From the NCBI GenBank assembly GCA_032718475.1, contig JAUCBJ010007179.1:1-64000 (forward strand): 64,000 nucleotides of DNA. Direction: 5' to 3'. Origin of the DNA: Nemertoderma westbladi. Its lineage: Eukaryota; Xenacoelomorpha; Nemertodermatida; Nemertodermatidae. The notes under the pieces are model-generated. The model saw only the letters and a list, made by a program, of their open reading frames with translations. It was not told the origin of the DNA and made no database searches. The position numbers and the translations under genes were made by a program. This document shows, piece after piece, positions 1-10,848 of the stretch (within the stretch, counting starts at the first letter, position 1; the number at the start of each line of letters is the position of its first letter).

Positions 1-3000
1 TATAAGCAGGTTATTTAGTGTAGTACTATACTAATGTATATACTATTAGTACTATAAGCAGGTTATTAAGTGTAGTACTATACTAATATTATTAGTACTA
101 TAAATACTAAATACTATTAGTATAAGCAGATTATTTAGTGTAGTACTATACTAATATTATTAGTACTATAAATACTAAATACTATTAGTATAAGCAGGTT
201 ATTTAGTGTAGTACTATACTAATGTATATACTATTAGTACTATAAGCAGGTAATTAAATGTAGTACTATACTAAATACTATTAGTACTATACTAAATACT
301 ATTAGTACTATAAGCAGGTTATTAAGTGTAGTACTATACTACTGTATATACTATTAGTACTATAAGCAGGTAATTAAATGTAGTACTATACTAATATTAT
401 TAGTACTATAAATACTAAATACTATTAGTATAAGCAGGTTATTAAGTGTAGTACTATACTAAATACTATTAGTACTATAAGCAGGTTATTAAGTGTAGTA
501 CTATACTAATATTATTAGTACTATAAATACTATTAGTATAAGCAGGTTATTAAGTGTAGTACTATACTAATATTATTAGTACTATAAATACTAAATACTA
601 TTAGTATAAGCAGGTTATTAAGTGTAGTACTATACTAAATACTATTAGTACTATAAATACTAAATACTATTAGTACTATAAGCATGTTATTAAATGTAGT
701 ACTATACTAATATTATTAGTACTATAAATACTAAATACTATTAGTATAAGCAGGTTATTTAGTGTAGTACTATACTAATGTGTATACTATTAGTACTATA
801 AGCAGGTAATTAAATGTAGTACTATACTAAATACTATTAGTACTATACTAAATACTATTAGTACTATAAGCAGGTTATTAAGTGTAGTACTATACTACTG
901 TATATACTATTAGTACTATAAGCAGGTAATTAAATGTAGTACTATACTAATATTATTAGTACTATAAATACTAAATACTATTAGTATAAGCAGGTTATTA
1001 AGTGTAGTACTATACTAAATACTATTAGTACTATAAGCAGGTTATTTAGTGTAGTACTATACTAATGTATATACTATTAGTACTATAAGCAGGTAATTAA
1101 ATGTAGTACTATACTAAATACTATTAGTACTATACTAAATACTATTAGTATAAGCAGGTTGTTAAGTGTAGTACTATACTAAATACTATTAGTACTATAA
1201 ATACTAAATACTATTAGTACTATAAGCAGGTTATTTAGTGTAGTACTATACTAATGTATATACTATTAGTACTATAAGCAGGTAATTAAATGTAGTACTA
1301 TACTAAATACTATTAGTACTATACTAAATACTATTAGTACTATAAGCAGGTTATTAAGTGTAGTACTATACTACTGTATATACTATTAGTACTATAAGCA
1401 GGTAATTAAATGCAGTACTATACTAATATTATTAGTACTATAAATACTAAATACTATTAGTACTATAAGCAGGTTATTTAGTGTAGTACTATACTAATGT
1501 ATATACTATTAGTACTATAAGCAGGTCATTAAATGTAGTACTATACTAAATACTATTAGTACTATACTAAATACTATTAGTACTATAAGCAGGTTATTAA
1601 GTGTAGTACTATACTACTGTATATACTATTAGTACTATAAGCAGGTAATTAAATGTAGTACTATACTAATATTATTAGTACTATAAATACTAAATACTAT
1701 TAGTATAAGCAGGTTATTAAGTGTAGTACTATACTAAATACTATTAGTACTATAAGCAGGTTATTTAGTGTAGTACTATACTAATGTATATACTATTAGT
1801 ACTATAAGCAGGTAATTAAATGTAGTACTATACTAAATACTATTAGTACTATACTAAATACTATTAGTACTATAAGCAGGTTATTAAGTGTAGTACTATA
1901 CTACTGTATATACTATTAGTACTATAAGCAGGTAATTAAATGTAGTACTATACTAATATTATTAGTACTATAAATACTAAATACTATTAGTATAAGCAGG
2001 TTATTAAGTGTAGTACTATACTAAATACTATTAGTACTATAAGCAGGTTATTAAGTGTAGTACAATACTAATATTATTAGTACTATAAATACTCAATACT
2101 ATTAGTATAAGCAGGTTATTAAGTGTAGTACTATACTAAATACTATTAGTACTATAAGCAGGTTATTAAGTGTAGTACTATACTAATATTATTAGTACTA
2201 TAAATACTATTAGTATAAGCAGGTTATTAAGTGTAGTACTATACTAATATTATTAGTACTATAAATACTAAATACTATTAGTATAAGCAGGTTATTAAGT
2301 GTAGTACTATACTAAATACTATTAGTACTATAAGCAGGTTATTAAGTGTAGTACTATACTAAATACTATTAGTACTATACTAAATACTATTAGTATAAGC
2401 AGGTTATTAAGTGTAGTACTATACTAAATACTATTAGTACTATAAGCAGGTAATTAAATGTAGTACTATACTAAATACTATTAGTACTATAAGCAGGTTA
2501 TTAAGTGTAGTACTATACTACTGTATATACTATTAGTACTATAAGCAGGTAATTAAATGTAGTACTATACTAAATACTATTAGTACTATAAGCAGGTTAT
2601 TAAGTGTAGTACTATACTAATATTATTAGTACTATAAATACTAAATACTATTAGTATAAGCAGGTTATTTAGTGTAGTACTATACTAATATTATTAGTAC
2701 TATAAATACTAAATACTATTAGTATAAGCAGATTATTTAGTGTAGTACTATACTAATATTATTAGTACTATAAATACTAAATACTATTAGTATAAGCAGA
2801 TTATTTAGTGTAGTACTATACTAATGTATATACTATTAGTACTATAAGCAGGTTATTAAGTGTAGTACTATACTAAATACTATTAGTACTATAAGCAGGT
2901 TATTAAGTGTAGTACTATACTAATATTATTAGTACTATAAATACTAAATACTATTAGTATAAGCAGGTTATTTAGTGTAGTACTATACTAATATTATTAG

Positions 3001-3765
3001 TACTATAAATACTCAATACTATTAGTATAAGCAGGTTATTTAGTGTAGTACTATACTAATATTATTAGTACTATAAATACTAAATACTATTAGTATAAGC
3101 AGGTTATTTAGTGTAGTACTATACTAATATTATTAGTACTATAAATACTAAATACTATTAGTATAAGCAGGTTATTTAGTGTAGTACTATACTAATATTA
3201 TTAGTACTATAAATACTAAATACTATTAGTATAAGCAGGTTATTTAGTGTAGTACTATACTAATGTATATACTATTAGTACTATAAGCAGGTTATTAAGT
3301 GTAGTACTATACTAATGTATATACTATTAGTACTATAAGCAGGTTATTAAGTGTAGTACTATACTAATATTATTAGTACTATAAATACTCAATACTATTA
3401 GTATAAGCAGGTTATTTAGTGTAGTACTATACTAATATTATTAGTACTATAAATACTAAATACTATTAGTATAAGCAGGTTATTTAGTGTAGTACTATAC
3501 TAATGTATATACTATTAGTACTATAAGCAGGTTATTAAGTGTAGTACTATACTAATATTATTAGTACTATAAATACTCAATACTATTAGTATAAGCAGGT
3601 TATTTAGTGTAGTACTATACTAATATTATTAGTACTATAAATACTAAATACTATTAGTATAAGCAGGTTATTAAGTGTAGTACTATACTAAATACTATTA
3701 GTACTATAAGCAGGTTATTAAGTGTAGTACTATTATACTAAATACGATTAGTACTACTCTATAAA
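1..3765. repeat. AT-rich satellite array, composite 52/68-bp units
   Basis: The first 3.8 kb is a continuous tandem array that enters from beyond the left edge. Each unit starts near TATAAGCAGGTTATT and carries two TAGTACTA palindromes. Units of about 52 bp and about 68 bp alternate, and variants (GTTATTTAGTG, GTTATTAAGTG, GTAATTAAATG) recur in blocks of roughly 190 to 290 bp, for example near 1036, 1226, 1467 and 1755. This indicates higher-order organisation. The array ends in a slightly diverged unit near 3765. It lies on the 3' side of FAM81 exons on the minus strand, so it is probably intronic. No coding is visible in it. Confidence 0.95.
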
Positions 3766-3887
3766 CAGATTATGTTCTGTAGTTGCATTTAATATCCTAC
3801 GTTGTACTGTACTTTTATTCAGATTTTTCACTGCATTCAAGAATATTACGGTAGTTAGTAACTTTGTTTCATTTTGCTTGTAAGTTG

Positions 3888-4147
3888 CTTAGCCCCTACC
3901 TATTAATTTCCACCTCTGGTTCCAGATGTCGTGTGTTCAAGCCCGCCCATATGGGGCCAGGGTAGTTTTCGTTTCGGCACGCATGCTGTAAAGGGACTAG
4001 CCGGGGCTTATCTCGGGCTAGAATCCTAAAATACTGTATTAGCTAAATGAGTACGAGTTACCTCTAGGGAGTATAGTTATAGGGGGGCCGCACTGGAAAT
4101 AAGTCGTCAAGATTTCTTTGTGTGTATAGGCATAATCCATGGACAAA
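3888..4147 (+). mobile_element. SINE copy (degraded tRNA head, same family as 19338..19621)
   Basis: The block from GGGGCCAGGGTAGTTTTCG through CTAAATGAGTAC to GGAAATAAGTCGTC matches the copy at 19338..19621 in the same order and orientation. The head retains a B-box-like GTTCAAGCCCG near 3937. The A box is not convincing, and the 3' CTTTA tail seen in the other copy is missing. It lies less than 100 bp from a FAM81 exon (4233..4418), inside the 3' intron. Confidence 0.75.
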
Positions 4148-4232
4148 ATTACAGAATAAATTTTTAATCAATTTTTAATAACTTCACGCCATAAATGATT
4201 GAATATTAATAACAAATATAACATTAACTTAC

Positions 4233-4418
4233 CTGAGTTTCAATGTAATGCCGTTGTTGTTCTAATAAATTCATTAAATTATGTTCAGTTTTGCTTTGCT
4301 GATCCTCAATATGTTTGTTAGCATCATGTAGCGTCGTTTTTACCAGATCCAATTGACCCTGCAGTTTACTGTCTACGCGGGTTATAGCTGTGGCACTTTC
4401 ACCTTCAACTGCTTTAAC
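4233..4418 (-). CDS. FAM81: FAM81 internal exon (62 codons)
   Basis: Read on the minus strand, this stretch has an acceptor (CTTAG) just before 4418 and a strong donor (CAG|GTAAGT) after 4233, with an open phase-0 frame of 62 codons between. The predicted residues (AITRVDSKLQGQLDLV ... LLEQQRHYIETQ) continue the alignment of the 4823..5351 exon to vertebrate FAM81A, without a gap at the junction when the upstream exon ends at 4823. This part is the second half of the coiled-coil rod. The following C-terminal exons (about 80 more residues in human FAM81A, from recalled family length) are not found here and must lie left of the satellite. Identification is by recalled family sequence. Confidence 0.85.
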
Positions 4419-4822
4419 CTAAGAGTTTCCAAAAAATTTCGGAGATACACGGAGAGTAAGAGGACTAAATACTGTTCAATAACGATGGGTTTTGTTCTAA
4501 TTCATTGTTGCAAACATTTTCTATTCGAGTACTCTAATCAAGACTGTAAAACTTTGAGAATTTCAACGAACAAACAACAAAATATTCGTATATAGAGATT
4601 TCCGTGAGCAGTCGTTTCTTAAATAAATAAATACTTGTTGTAAGGGGTTATAGTACCGAGATTACAGTTGTGTTCGTATATTCGTGGAAATATTTATCTT
4701 CACTCACGTTTGTTCGTGATAAATTGAAGTACAATAATTTCACTACAGTTTGAGCCTAGCCTACAAATTACAATTGGAAAACTACAGGTACTGTACAGTT
4801 ATTGTAGAGTAAGAATACCAAC

Positions 4823-5351
4823 CTTACTGTTAACCTCGCTGGAATTGACCTCAATGTTACTACTAAGATATAGAACTTTGCTCTCAACACCTTGAAGACG
4901 ACTGTTCATTTGTTCCAAGCCGCCGTGTACCGAGTGATTCAGCGACCGTATAGAGTCAGTAACGTTCCGTATATCCGCCGCCAAGCGGGCTACAGAAGCA
5001 TCGCATCTCGCCACCCGCCCCTGTAGGTCAGACAACCCCATCACCTGCTGTACTTCCAGATTTTGCACCTTGGTGGTGGAGTTCTGAACGACGTTATCTT
5101 TCGCTTTCAGCTGATCTTCTAGCACCTCAATCTCTCTACTAAGTCGCTTCACTACCACGGTTATAGTTCGAATGTGCTCGGAAAGCATCCGGCGTTGGTC
5201 TTTCTCCACCTTCCAGGTGCCCTGCGTCAGATTCATGTTCTCGATGATGTCTTCCTTTACCCTGTAGGCTTTATCGATGAGCGCCTGTGTCGTCTTCTCT
5301 TGATGGAGCAGACGATCTTCAATATTATCTACGCGTCTTCCGCTTGAAGGT
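4823..5351 (-). CDS. FAM81: FAM81 main coiled-coil exon
   Basis: FAM81 proteins are coiled-coil proteins of unsettled biochemical function. On the minus strand an acceptor (GTTACAG) precedes 5351 and the frame runs open for 176 codons. Hallmarks visible are EDRLLHQEKTTQAL, EHIRTITVVVKRL, EIEVLEDQLKAKDN and LQGRVARCDASVARL, which align closely to human FAM81A (EDRILCHEKTTAAL, EHIRNITAIVKQL, LRGRVARCDASIARL). The first base completes an AGA codon begun by the exon at 13280..13419. The donor is taken at 4823 (AAG|GTTGGT) because this gives a gapless join to the next exon. A better-looking GTAAGG donor five bases earlier would end the exon at 4828. The methionine at 5236 is internal, not a start. 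Confidence 0.9.
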
Positions 5352-6751
5352 CTGTAACTATGAATACAAAGGTATACATTAGTGCCGGACTATAATTTAG
5401 TAGACTTTTTTTACTACTACGACTAGACCTTATGTACAAAGTATATAATGTACCAGACTCTCATGATGATATTACTGCCATAAACCCAGTATGCGCGGGT
5501 TTGCCTCAGCATCGTACTAAAGTCATTTCAGTTAACCATATAAGAATAATACATTATTTCAAATATTAGTCCCAAAAATAATTAAAATATTAAGAACTAA
5601 TCAACTGAACTTGAACTAATCAACTGGTGCTCATGATTACGTCTTAAGGGGGGGGGGGGGGTATACCCCCCCATGAACCTTGTTTTAAAATGACTGTCAA
5701 ATTGTGTTAATTGATAATATTGCTATTTTGTCATGGTCAACCAATGTATGGAAGGCCAAATAGCCTTTATAGTAAAATTTGAAAATTTGTAGCCTCCCCC
5801 TAGCGGCTGGCGGTGGAATTAAAGATTTCACTAAAATTGCTACTAGTCCCTCAATTTTGGTCCAAATTTCTTGAAACCAACTTTTTTGGACTCAGCGTGA
5901 TCGACTCTACAAAAGTTATCTTATAGAATTTTTAATTAGCCATTTTTATTTTAATTAATTAATTTAATTAATTAATTATCATATTTTTAATTAAAATTGG
6001 CTAATTATAAAAAATGGAATTATTTATCAAAATTCCATAAGATAACTTTTAAAGAGCTTCCAAAGCTCGTTCGAATGAGCCATAAAAGAAGAAAATTGGT
6101 TGAAAAATGACGGAGGAGTAGTAATTTGAAAATGAAAAATGTCATTCCGAGAAAATGCCCTTCAAAGTTTAAACCGTCCCGCCAAAATTGGCTGTCTGTG
6201 TTCTGGTTGGTTAATTATTTCGGGCACGAAGGATGCACACCAACGAGCTAAAATGTTCATTACGGGGGTTTTCGGGGTCGCTGATTTCATTTCCGATGTC
6301 ACTTTTAATTTTTGGTGGAATATAGTCTATTTGTCTGTCTGTCGGTCTTCTGTCTTTCTTACAATTTAACGGACAGACCGTCATACGGAAAAACAGTGAT
6401 AACTCGAGAACTGAAAGAGGTCTCACTAAGCGGTTTTCAGATTTGTAATCCTCATTAACCCTTTAGGTACTATGGATCACCCATGTGATACATAAGCAAT
6501 GGTCTGCTAGAGCGCTATGTATCATACAGGTGATCCATGCTTTTAAATGTTACCCTATGCTATTCTATTCACCTTTAGTGCGTTTCTAAGCACTCTGCTA
6601 TATTATTAGTGCATCAAGGGACATCTTTTTAGATACCGGTACCAGTTTACTGCACCTGACTGGCAAATATGTGACTCTTACCATACCGGTACGGTAGGTA
6701 CAGTAACATGTCATAGTGTAAAGGTATAGTTTTGTTGTAGGCCTACCAGTA

Positions 6752-6991
6752 ATGTATCCCAGGAGAGTTAGAGCTCCGCCCACATACTATGGGTTCGCTA
6801 GTGATGAATCTGAGGATGAGCCCGAGGCCGAGGATAGTTCAGGTTTCAATGATACCGGTAGTGGTAGCAGTGATCCAAATGAAGCTGAACGTGCCATTCC
6901 AAACCACGCCGAACTTTGGAAATTTATAGGGCTCTATCCTGTTTCAGCCCCAACATTCTACACCTGCCAGTCTGTCATCTGGTACCGGTAG
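6752..6991 (+). CDS. Possible N-terminal acidic exon of the piggyBac transposase
   Basis: This short open frame inside the piggyBac element encodes MYPRRVRAPPTYYGFASD followed by an acidic Ser/Asp/Glu-rich stretch, the composition usual for piggyBac N-termini. It ends about 500 bp before the main transposase frame. An intron between them is possible (an acceptor-like TTTATAG precedes 7492), but no donor is certain. The frame may also be non-functional. It has no recognisable motif of its own. Confidence 0.45.
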   Translation: MYPRRVRAPPTYYGFASDESEDEPEAEDSSGFNDTGSGSSDPNEAERAIPNHAELWKFIGLYPVSAPTFYTCQSVIWYR

Positions 6992-7465
6992 TGGTAGTCA
7001 GTTTAGGCCTATTGTAGGCCTATGTATTGGTTTAGTGTTTTGATTATTGACAAAAATTTAATTTTTTTTCAAAATAGGATCTGGGTAGGGTTAGTTGGTC
7101 ATGCCTCAAACATATACAGTACATGCTCAAATATAATTTATTAAATTTAGCGGGATTTTGGACATTTATTGCCATAGGCCAAGGTCTGAAGGTCAGTTAC
7201 CAGTAATTAGGCTAGGCCTATAACTTCACTTTAGATTGCCAGTATTACTTAGGGTTAGGGTCACCCTTGGGCCATGGCATACCGGTAGTTTTAGTTAGGG
7301 TTGAGGCTTGACTCTAACTCTAAAAACTAACTCTAACCAAAACACTACACGAAAATACTCATAAAACAGTGGAAAGATAGGCCTAATCTTTGAGGCCGCC
7401 ACTATACCGTAACCTGCAGGTTATATGTCATTTCATAAATCAAATATTATTATATGTAGGGCTTA

Positions 7466-9033
7466 AACAGGATAGGCCTATTCTCGTTTATAGAATCAAG
7501 TGATACCTATAATGTGGATCGATTTACATTTAAGGAAACTGTTGGTCTCAATGTAGATACATCTGACTTCGAGGAAGAAGATTTTTTCAATGTGTTTTTG
7601 CCAGTTACATTATTCGAGAGTTTGGCTGTATGGACTAATAAACGAGCGGAAATAGATTTCAAAAAATTTGGAGAATCAGACTTAGCTGCAGGAAAGACGC
7701 CGAAAAAGTGGAAAGCAACTAATGCAGATGAAATACGGAAGTTTGTTGGGCTCCATTATTGATGGGGATAATTCGTAAACCAAGTATTAGATCGTATTGG
7801 GAATGTGATACAACTGCAATGATGGCAACACCATTTTTTACAAGAGCGGATTCCCTTTCACGTGATCGTTATCTAATCTTGCTAAAGTATATTCGGTTTT
7901 CCGATCCAGGGAATTATGAACCAATGAAGCGCGATACTCGAGTTAATGATTTCTTCGCGATTGTAAATTCTATTTGTTCCTGCTACACCCCAGATGAGAA
8001 CCTGTCCGTCGACGAGGCACTTCTTCTTCACAAAGGTCGCTTGAGTTTCAAGCAGTATATCAAAACCAAGCGCGCTCGGTTTGGAATTAAGTCATTCATT
8101 TTATGCGATGCAAATGGCTTCTTAATTCGTGCTCGATGTTACTACGGGAGTGAGTCCGCTTTACCACAGGTAGAAGCTGATCCAAAACTATCAAAGAGCG
8201 AGAACGTTGTAGCGTTACTATTAGAGGAATCTGATATGTTCGGGAAGGGGTATACAGTTAATGTTGATAACTGGTACTATAGTGTACGATTAGCCCGCTT
8301 TCTCCTTACCAAGGAAACTGGTTCGAGAGGAACTATTCGAGTAGATCGTGGTATACCACAAGAACTGAAAGAATTTAAACAAACTCCGATCTCTTCAAAG
8401 TTTAGTTATTGTGGCAATAAGTTATTGGCTGTGAAATTTACAGACAAGAGGGATGTGTACATGGTTTCAACGGTTGATGATTCGTCAATGGTAACAAAGA
8501 CCAGGTATGCAAAGAAGACTGGAGATCCAACAGAATTCGAGAAACCAACTGTAATAAATAACTATAACAAGTTTATGGGAGGTGTCGATATACAAGACTC
8601 AATTATAAAGTCATTCAATCCAGTTCGAAAATCGCATGCGTGGTTTAAGAAAGTTGGAATAAACATGATTGCTAGGTTGGTGGTAAACTCATTCTTGATC
8701 TATAAAAGGAAGAATAACGGAAACCAAAAAGGAAAGCTACAGTTACTTCCCTTTCTGAAGAAAGTTATAACAATTCTGACAAATATGAAGTCAGATGGTC
8801 CGAAGCATAGTAGGAAACGGTTGAAGCTTATTGATTCAGCATCAACATCATCAAAGCCCGTGCACGCCGTCACGTTCATCCCCCCAACGGATAAAGCCGC
8901 GAAACCACGTCGTCGATGCCGAGTTTGCTACGCGAATGGCAGGCGTATTCGGCTGACCCGCTTCCATTGCCCAATGTGCCCTTCAAAGCCAAGCCTATGC
9001 CATGGGTGTATCGCCAAGTGGGACCACAAATGA
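7466..9033 (+). pseudogene. piggyBac transposase, one frameshift
   Basis: This DDD-type transposase cuts and pastes elements at TTAA. The first frame runs to a TGA at 7760..7762. The protein resumes one frame over at LMGIIRKPSIRSYW, so a single base change near 7755 breaks the usual 'KF-GL--LMGI' block. After that the frame is open to 9033. Visible catalytic blocks are SVDEALLLHKGR (first Asp), YTVNVDNWYYS (second Asp) and NKFMGGVDIQDSI (third Asp). The C-terminus holds the Cys/His zinc-binding cluster CRVCYANG ... CPMCPSKPSLCHGC. The frame is open upstream to about 7466 without a good ATG, so the start lies upstream or in another exon. Apart from the frameshift the gene looks intact, suggesting recent activity. 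Confidence 0.9.
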
Positions 9034-9169
9034 ACAATAATAATATAATTATAATTTCTATATAATTTCAATAAGAATAAATGGAAATTGTAAGTGCATC
9101 TACCATTATGTTTTTTGTAGTTTTTTTGGATGGTTGGCATACCTTTTTCAATTTCCTGAATTGAGGCAT

Positions 9170-9930
9170 ACCTCAATTTTTGGCAGACAAACTGACAGAA
9201 AGGCGGACAAAGATATATTGTAGATTTCGTCAAACGTAAAAACTGACATCAGAAATGAAATCACCGTCCAAGAAAACACCATAGCCAAAATTTCCGGTTG
9301 ATCGTATGCTTTCTTAGTTTTTGACAGACAAACTGACAGACAGACGGACAAACAGACAGTGTAGATTTCGTTAAACATGAAAATTGACATCAGAAATGAA
9401 ATCACCGTCCAAGAAAACCCCATACCCAAAATTTCCGGTTGATCGTATGCTTTCTTAATTTTTGACAGACAAACTGACAGAAAGACGGACAAACAGACAG
9501 TGTAGATTTTGTTAAACATAAAACTGACATCAGAAATGAAATCACCGTCCAAGAAAACCCCCATAGCCAAAATTTCCGGTGGATCGTATGCTTTCTTGTT
9601 TTTGACAGACAAACTGACAGACAGACGGACAAACAGACAGTGTAGATTTCGTTAAACGTAAAAATTGACATCAGAAATGAAATCACCGTCCAAGAAAACC
9701 CCATAGCCAAAATTTCCGATTGATCGTATGCTTTCTTAATTTTTGACAGACAAACTGACAGAAAGACGGACAAACAGACAAACAGACTGTGTAGATTTCG
9801 ATAAACGGAAAAACTAACATCAGAAAAGGAATCACCGATCTTTAAAACCCCCAAAGCGAAAATTTCAGGATGACGATTCGCTTACTTAGTTTTTAACAGA
9901 CAAACAGACAAAGGCAGCTCTAATTTGTAA
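9170..9930. repeat. Tandem repeat of about 140 to 146 bp inside piggyBac
   Basis: About five units repeat TGACAGACAAACTGACAG, TGTAGATTTCGTTAAAC, GAAATCACCGTCCAAG and AAAATTTCCGGTTGATCG in the same order. The minus strand of the array is open in more than one frame, which produces long but meaningless reading frames rich in 'SVCLSVCLS'. The block lies between the transposase stop and the right terminal repeat, so it is non-coding element sequence. Confidence 0.88.
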
Positions 9931-10073
9931 AAATTTTCAGCGCATTACTATATGTTATTTGGGAATATTCAGTACCTAAAGGGTTAAATTCTGCTCTAGA
10001 TGAAATAAAGAAACAACAATTTGAAAATTTTACCTGAGGGGGGGTATACCCCCCCCCCCCCCCCCCCCCCTTA

Positions 10074-10517
10074 AGGCCTGTTTACACGTGACAACTTTTA
10101 TAGCAACTTTCTCGGCAACTTGTAGAGCAACCCAGGTTGCCGATCGAGTTGCTCCGTGCAAACACGTAAAAGTTGCCGTAAAAGTTGCTCAACTTTTACG
10201 GCAACTTGAAGGAATTTGCGTTGGCGAATTAAAGCGGGATCATCAAATTAAATTATCGAAAACTAGCGAGTAGATAAAATTACCCACTGTTTTACAGTCA
10301 AACGGGGCAAGTTGCTCTGAAAGTTGCCGGCTAAGTTGCTGGTAAAGTTGCCACATGTAAACATTGATTAAATTAAGTGCTCCAAAAAAAGTTGCTAGTT
10401 GTAGCGAAAGTTGCTCTAAAAGTTGCCACGTGTAAACAGTGATTAAATTAAGTGCTCCAAAAAAGTTGCTAGTTGTCGCGAAAGTTGCTCTAAAAGTTGC
10501 CACGTGTAAACAGGCCT
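10074..10517. mobile_element. PIF/Harbinger-like MITE
   Basis: The ends are inverted repeats beginning AGGCCTGTTTACACGTG and continuing RCAACTTTTA.AGCAACTTTC for about 45 bp. TTA flanks both sides (10071..10073 and 10518..10520), the target duplication typical of PIF/Harbinger elements. The 444-bp element has no transposase. Its right half contains two tandem units of about 63 bp built from GTTGCT and AAGTTGCC words. Its left TTA is part of the TTAA used by the neighbouring poly-G element. Confidence 0.8.
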
Positions 10518-10848
10518 TTAGCGTTTCGAAATCTTCTTAAACTTCATCCCATTCAAATTGACTGAAAGTCAGCCCAACAAATTCTGGTGAAAATGAGAAC
10601 TCATTAATTAAAGCAAAATAGTAAGTAAATCGATTGAAAGATATCTTCCGATAAATCAAAAACCTCCCATATTATTAAATTAAGTAAATAAAGCAAAATT
10701 GTGATAAAATTAACATGCATATCATAGCCTACAGTATAGTGTAGGCCAGGGTCAGCATTATTATCATTAGTGACTTAGCTTGTTCTGTGCCTATGGCTAT
10801 GGCGTGGATTAAATATAATGACAAACAACCGCAAAATCGCTCAAAGGT
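10518..10848. other. Unassigned AT-rich intronic sequence
   Basis: I see no gene, repeat border or structural motif in this stretch of FAM81 intron 1 between the MITE and the 47-bp satellite. Confidence 0.6.

Larger units (their letters stand above)
6459..9983 (+). mobile_element. piggyBac transposon inserted in the poly-G TTAA element
   Basis: The element starts CCCTTTAGGTACT at 6459 and ends with its inverted copy at 9983, flanked by TTAA at 6455..6458 and 9984..9987. The 13-bp terminal inverted repeats, the TTAA duplication and an internal piggyBac transposase make this a complete 3.5-kb piggyBac. A subterminal inverted repeat (GGATCACCCATGTGATACAT and its partner, 6473..6540) lies near the left end. 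The right third holds a tandem repeat (9170..9930). At 56714..56717 the related host copy reads CTCATTAAATTCTGC without interruption, an empty site that fixes both borders. Confidence 0.93.
5648..10070. mobile_element. Poly-G-ended TTAA transposon (non-autonomous), host of a nested piggyBac
   Basis: Both ends read TTAA followed by a run of G, then TATAC, then a run of C (5644..5680 and, inverted, 10035..10074). TTAA flanks at 5644..5647 and 10071..10074 are the target duplication expected of piggyBac-type cut-and-paste elements. Without the nested piggyBac the element is about 0.9 kb and has no transposase, so it is presumably mobilised in trans. Its centre has a large AT palindrome (about 5910..6050) with arms AAAAGTTATCTTAT and ATAAGATAACTTTT. 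A second copy is at 55455..56795. The element lies in FAM81 intron 1. Confidence 0.85.

Noticed and set aside
4353-4595. Plus-strand 80-codon frame
   Set aside because: It overlaps the antisense of a FAM81 exon with good splice sites and has no domain.
7238-7262. TTAGGG words as telomeric DNA
   Set aside because: There are only two adjacent hexamers inside a piggyBac element, too few for a telomeric tract.
9148-9854. Minus-strand frames rich in SVCLSVCLS
   Set aside because: They follow the period of the tandem repeat in the piggyBac element and cross into several frames at once.
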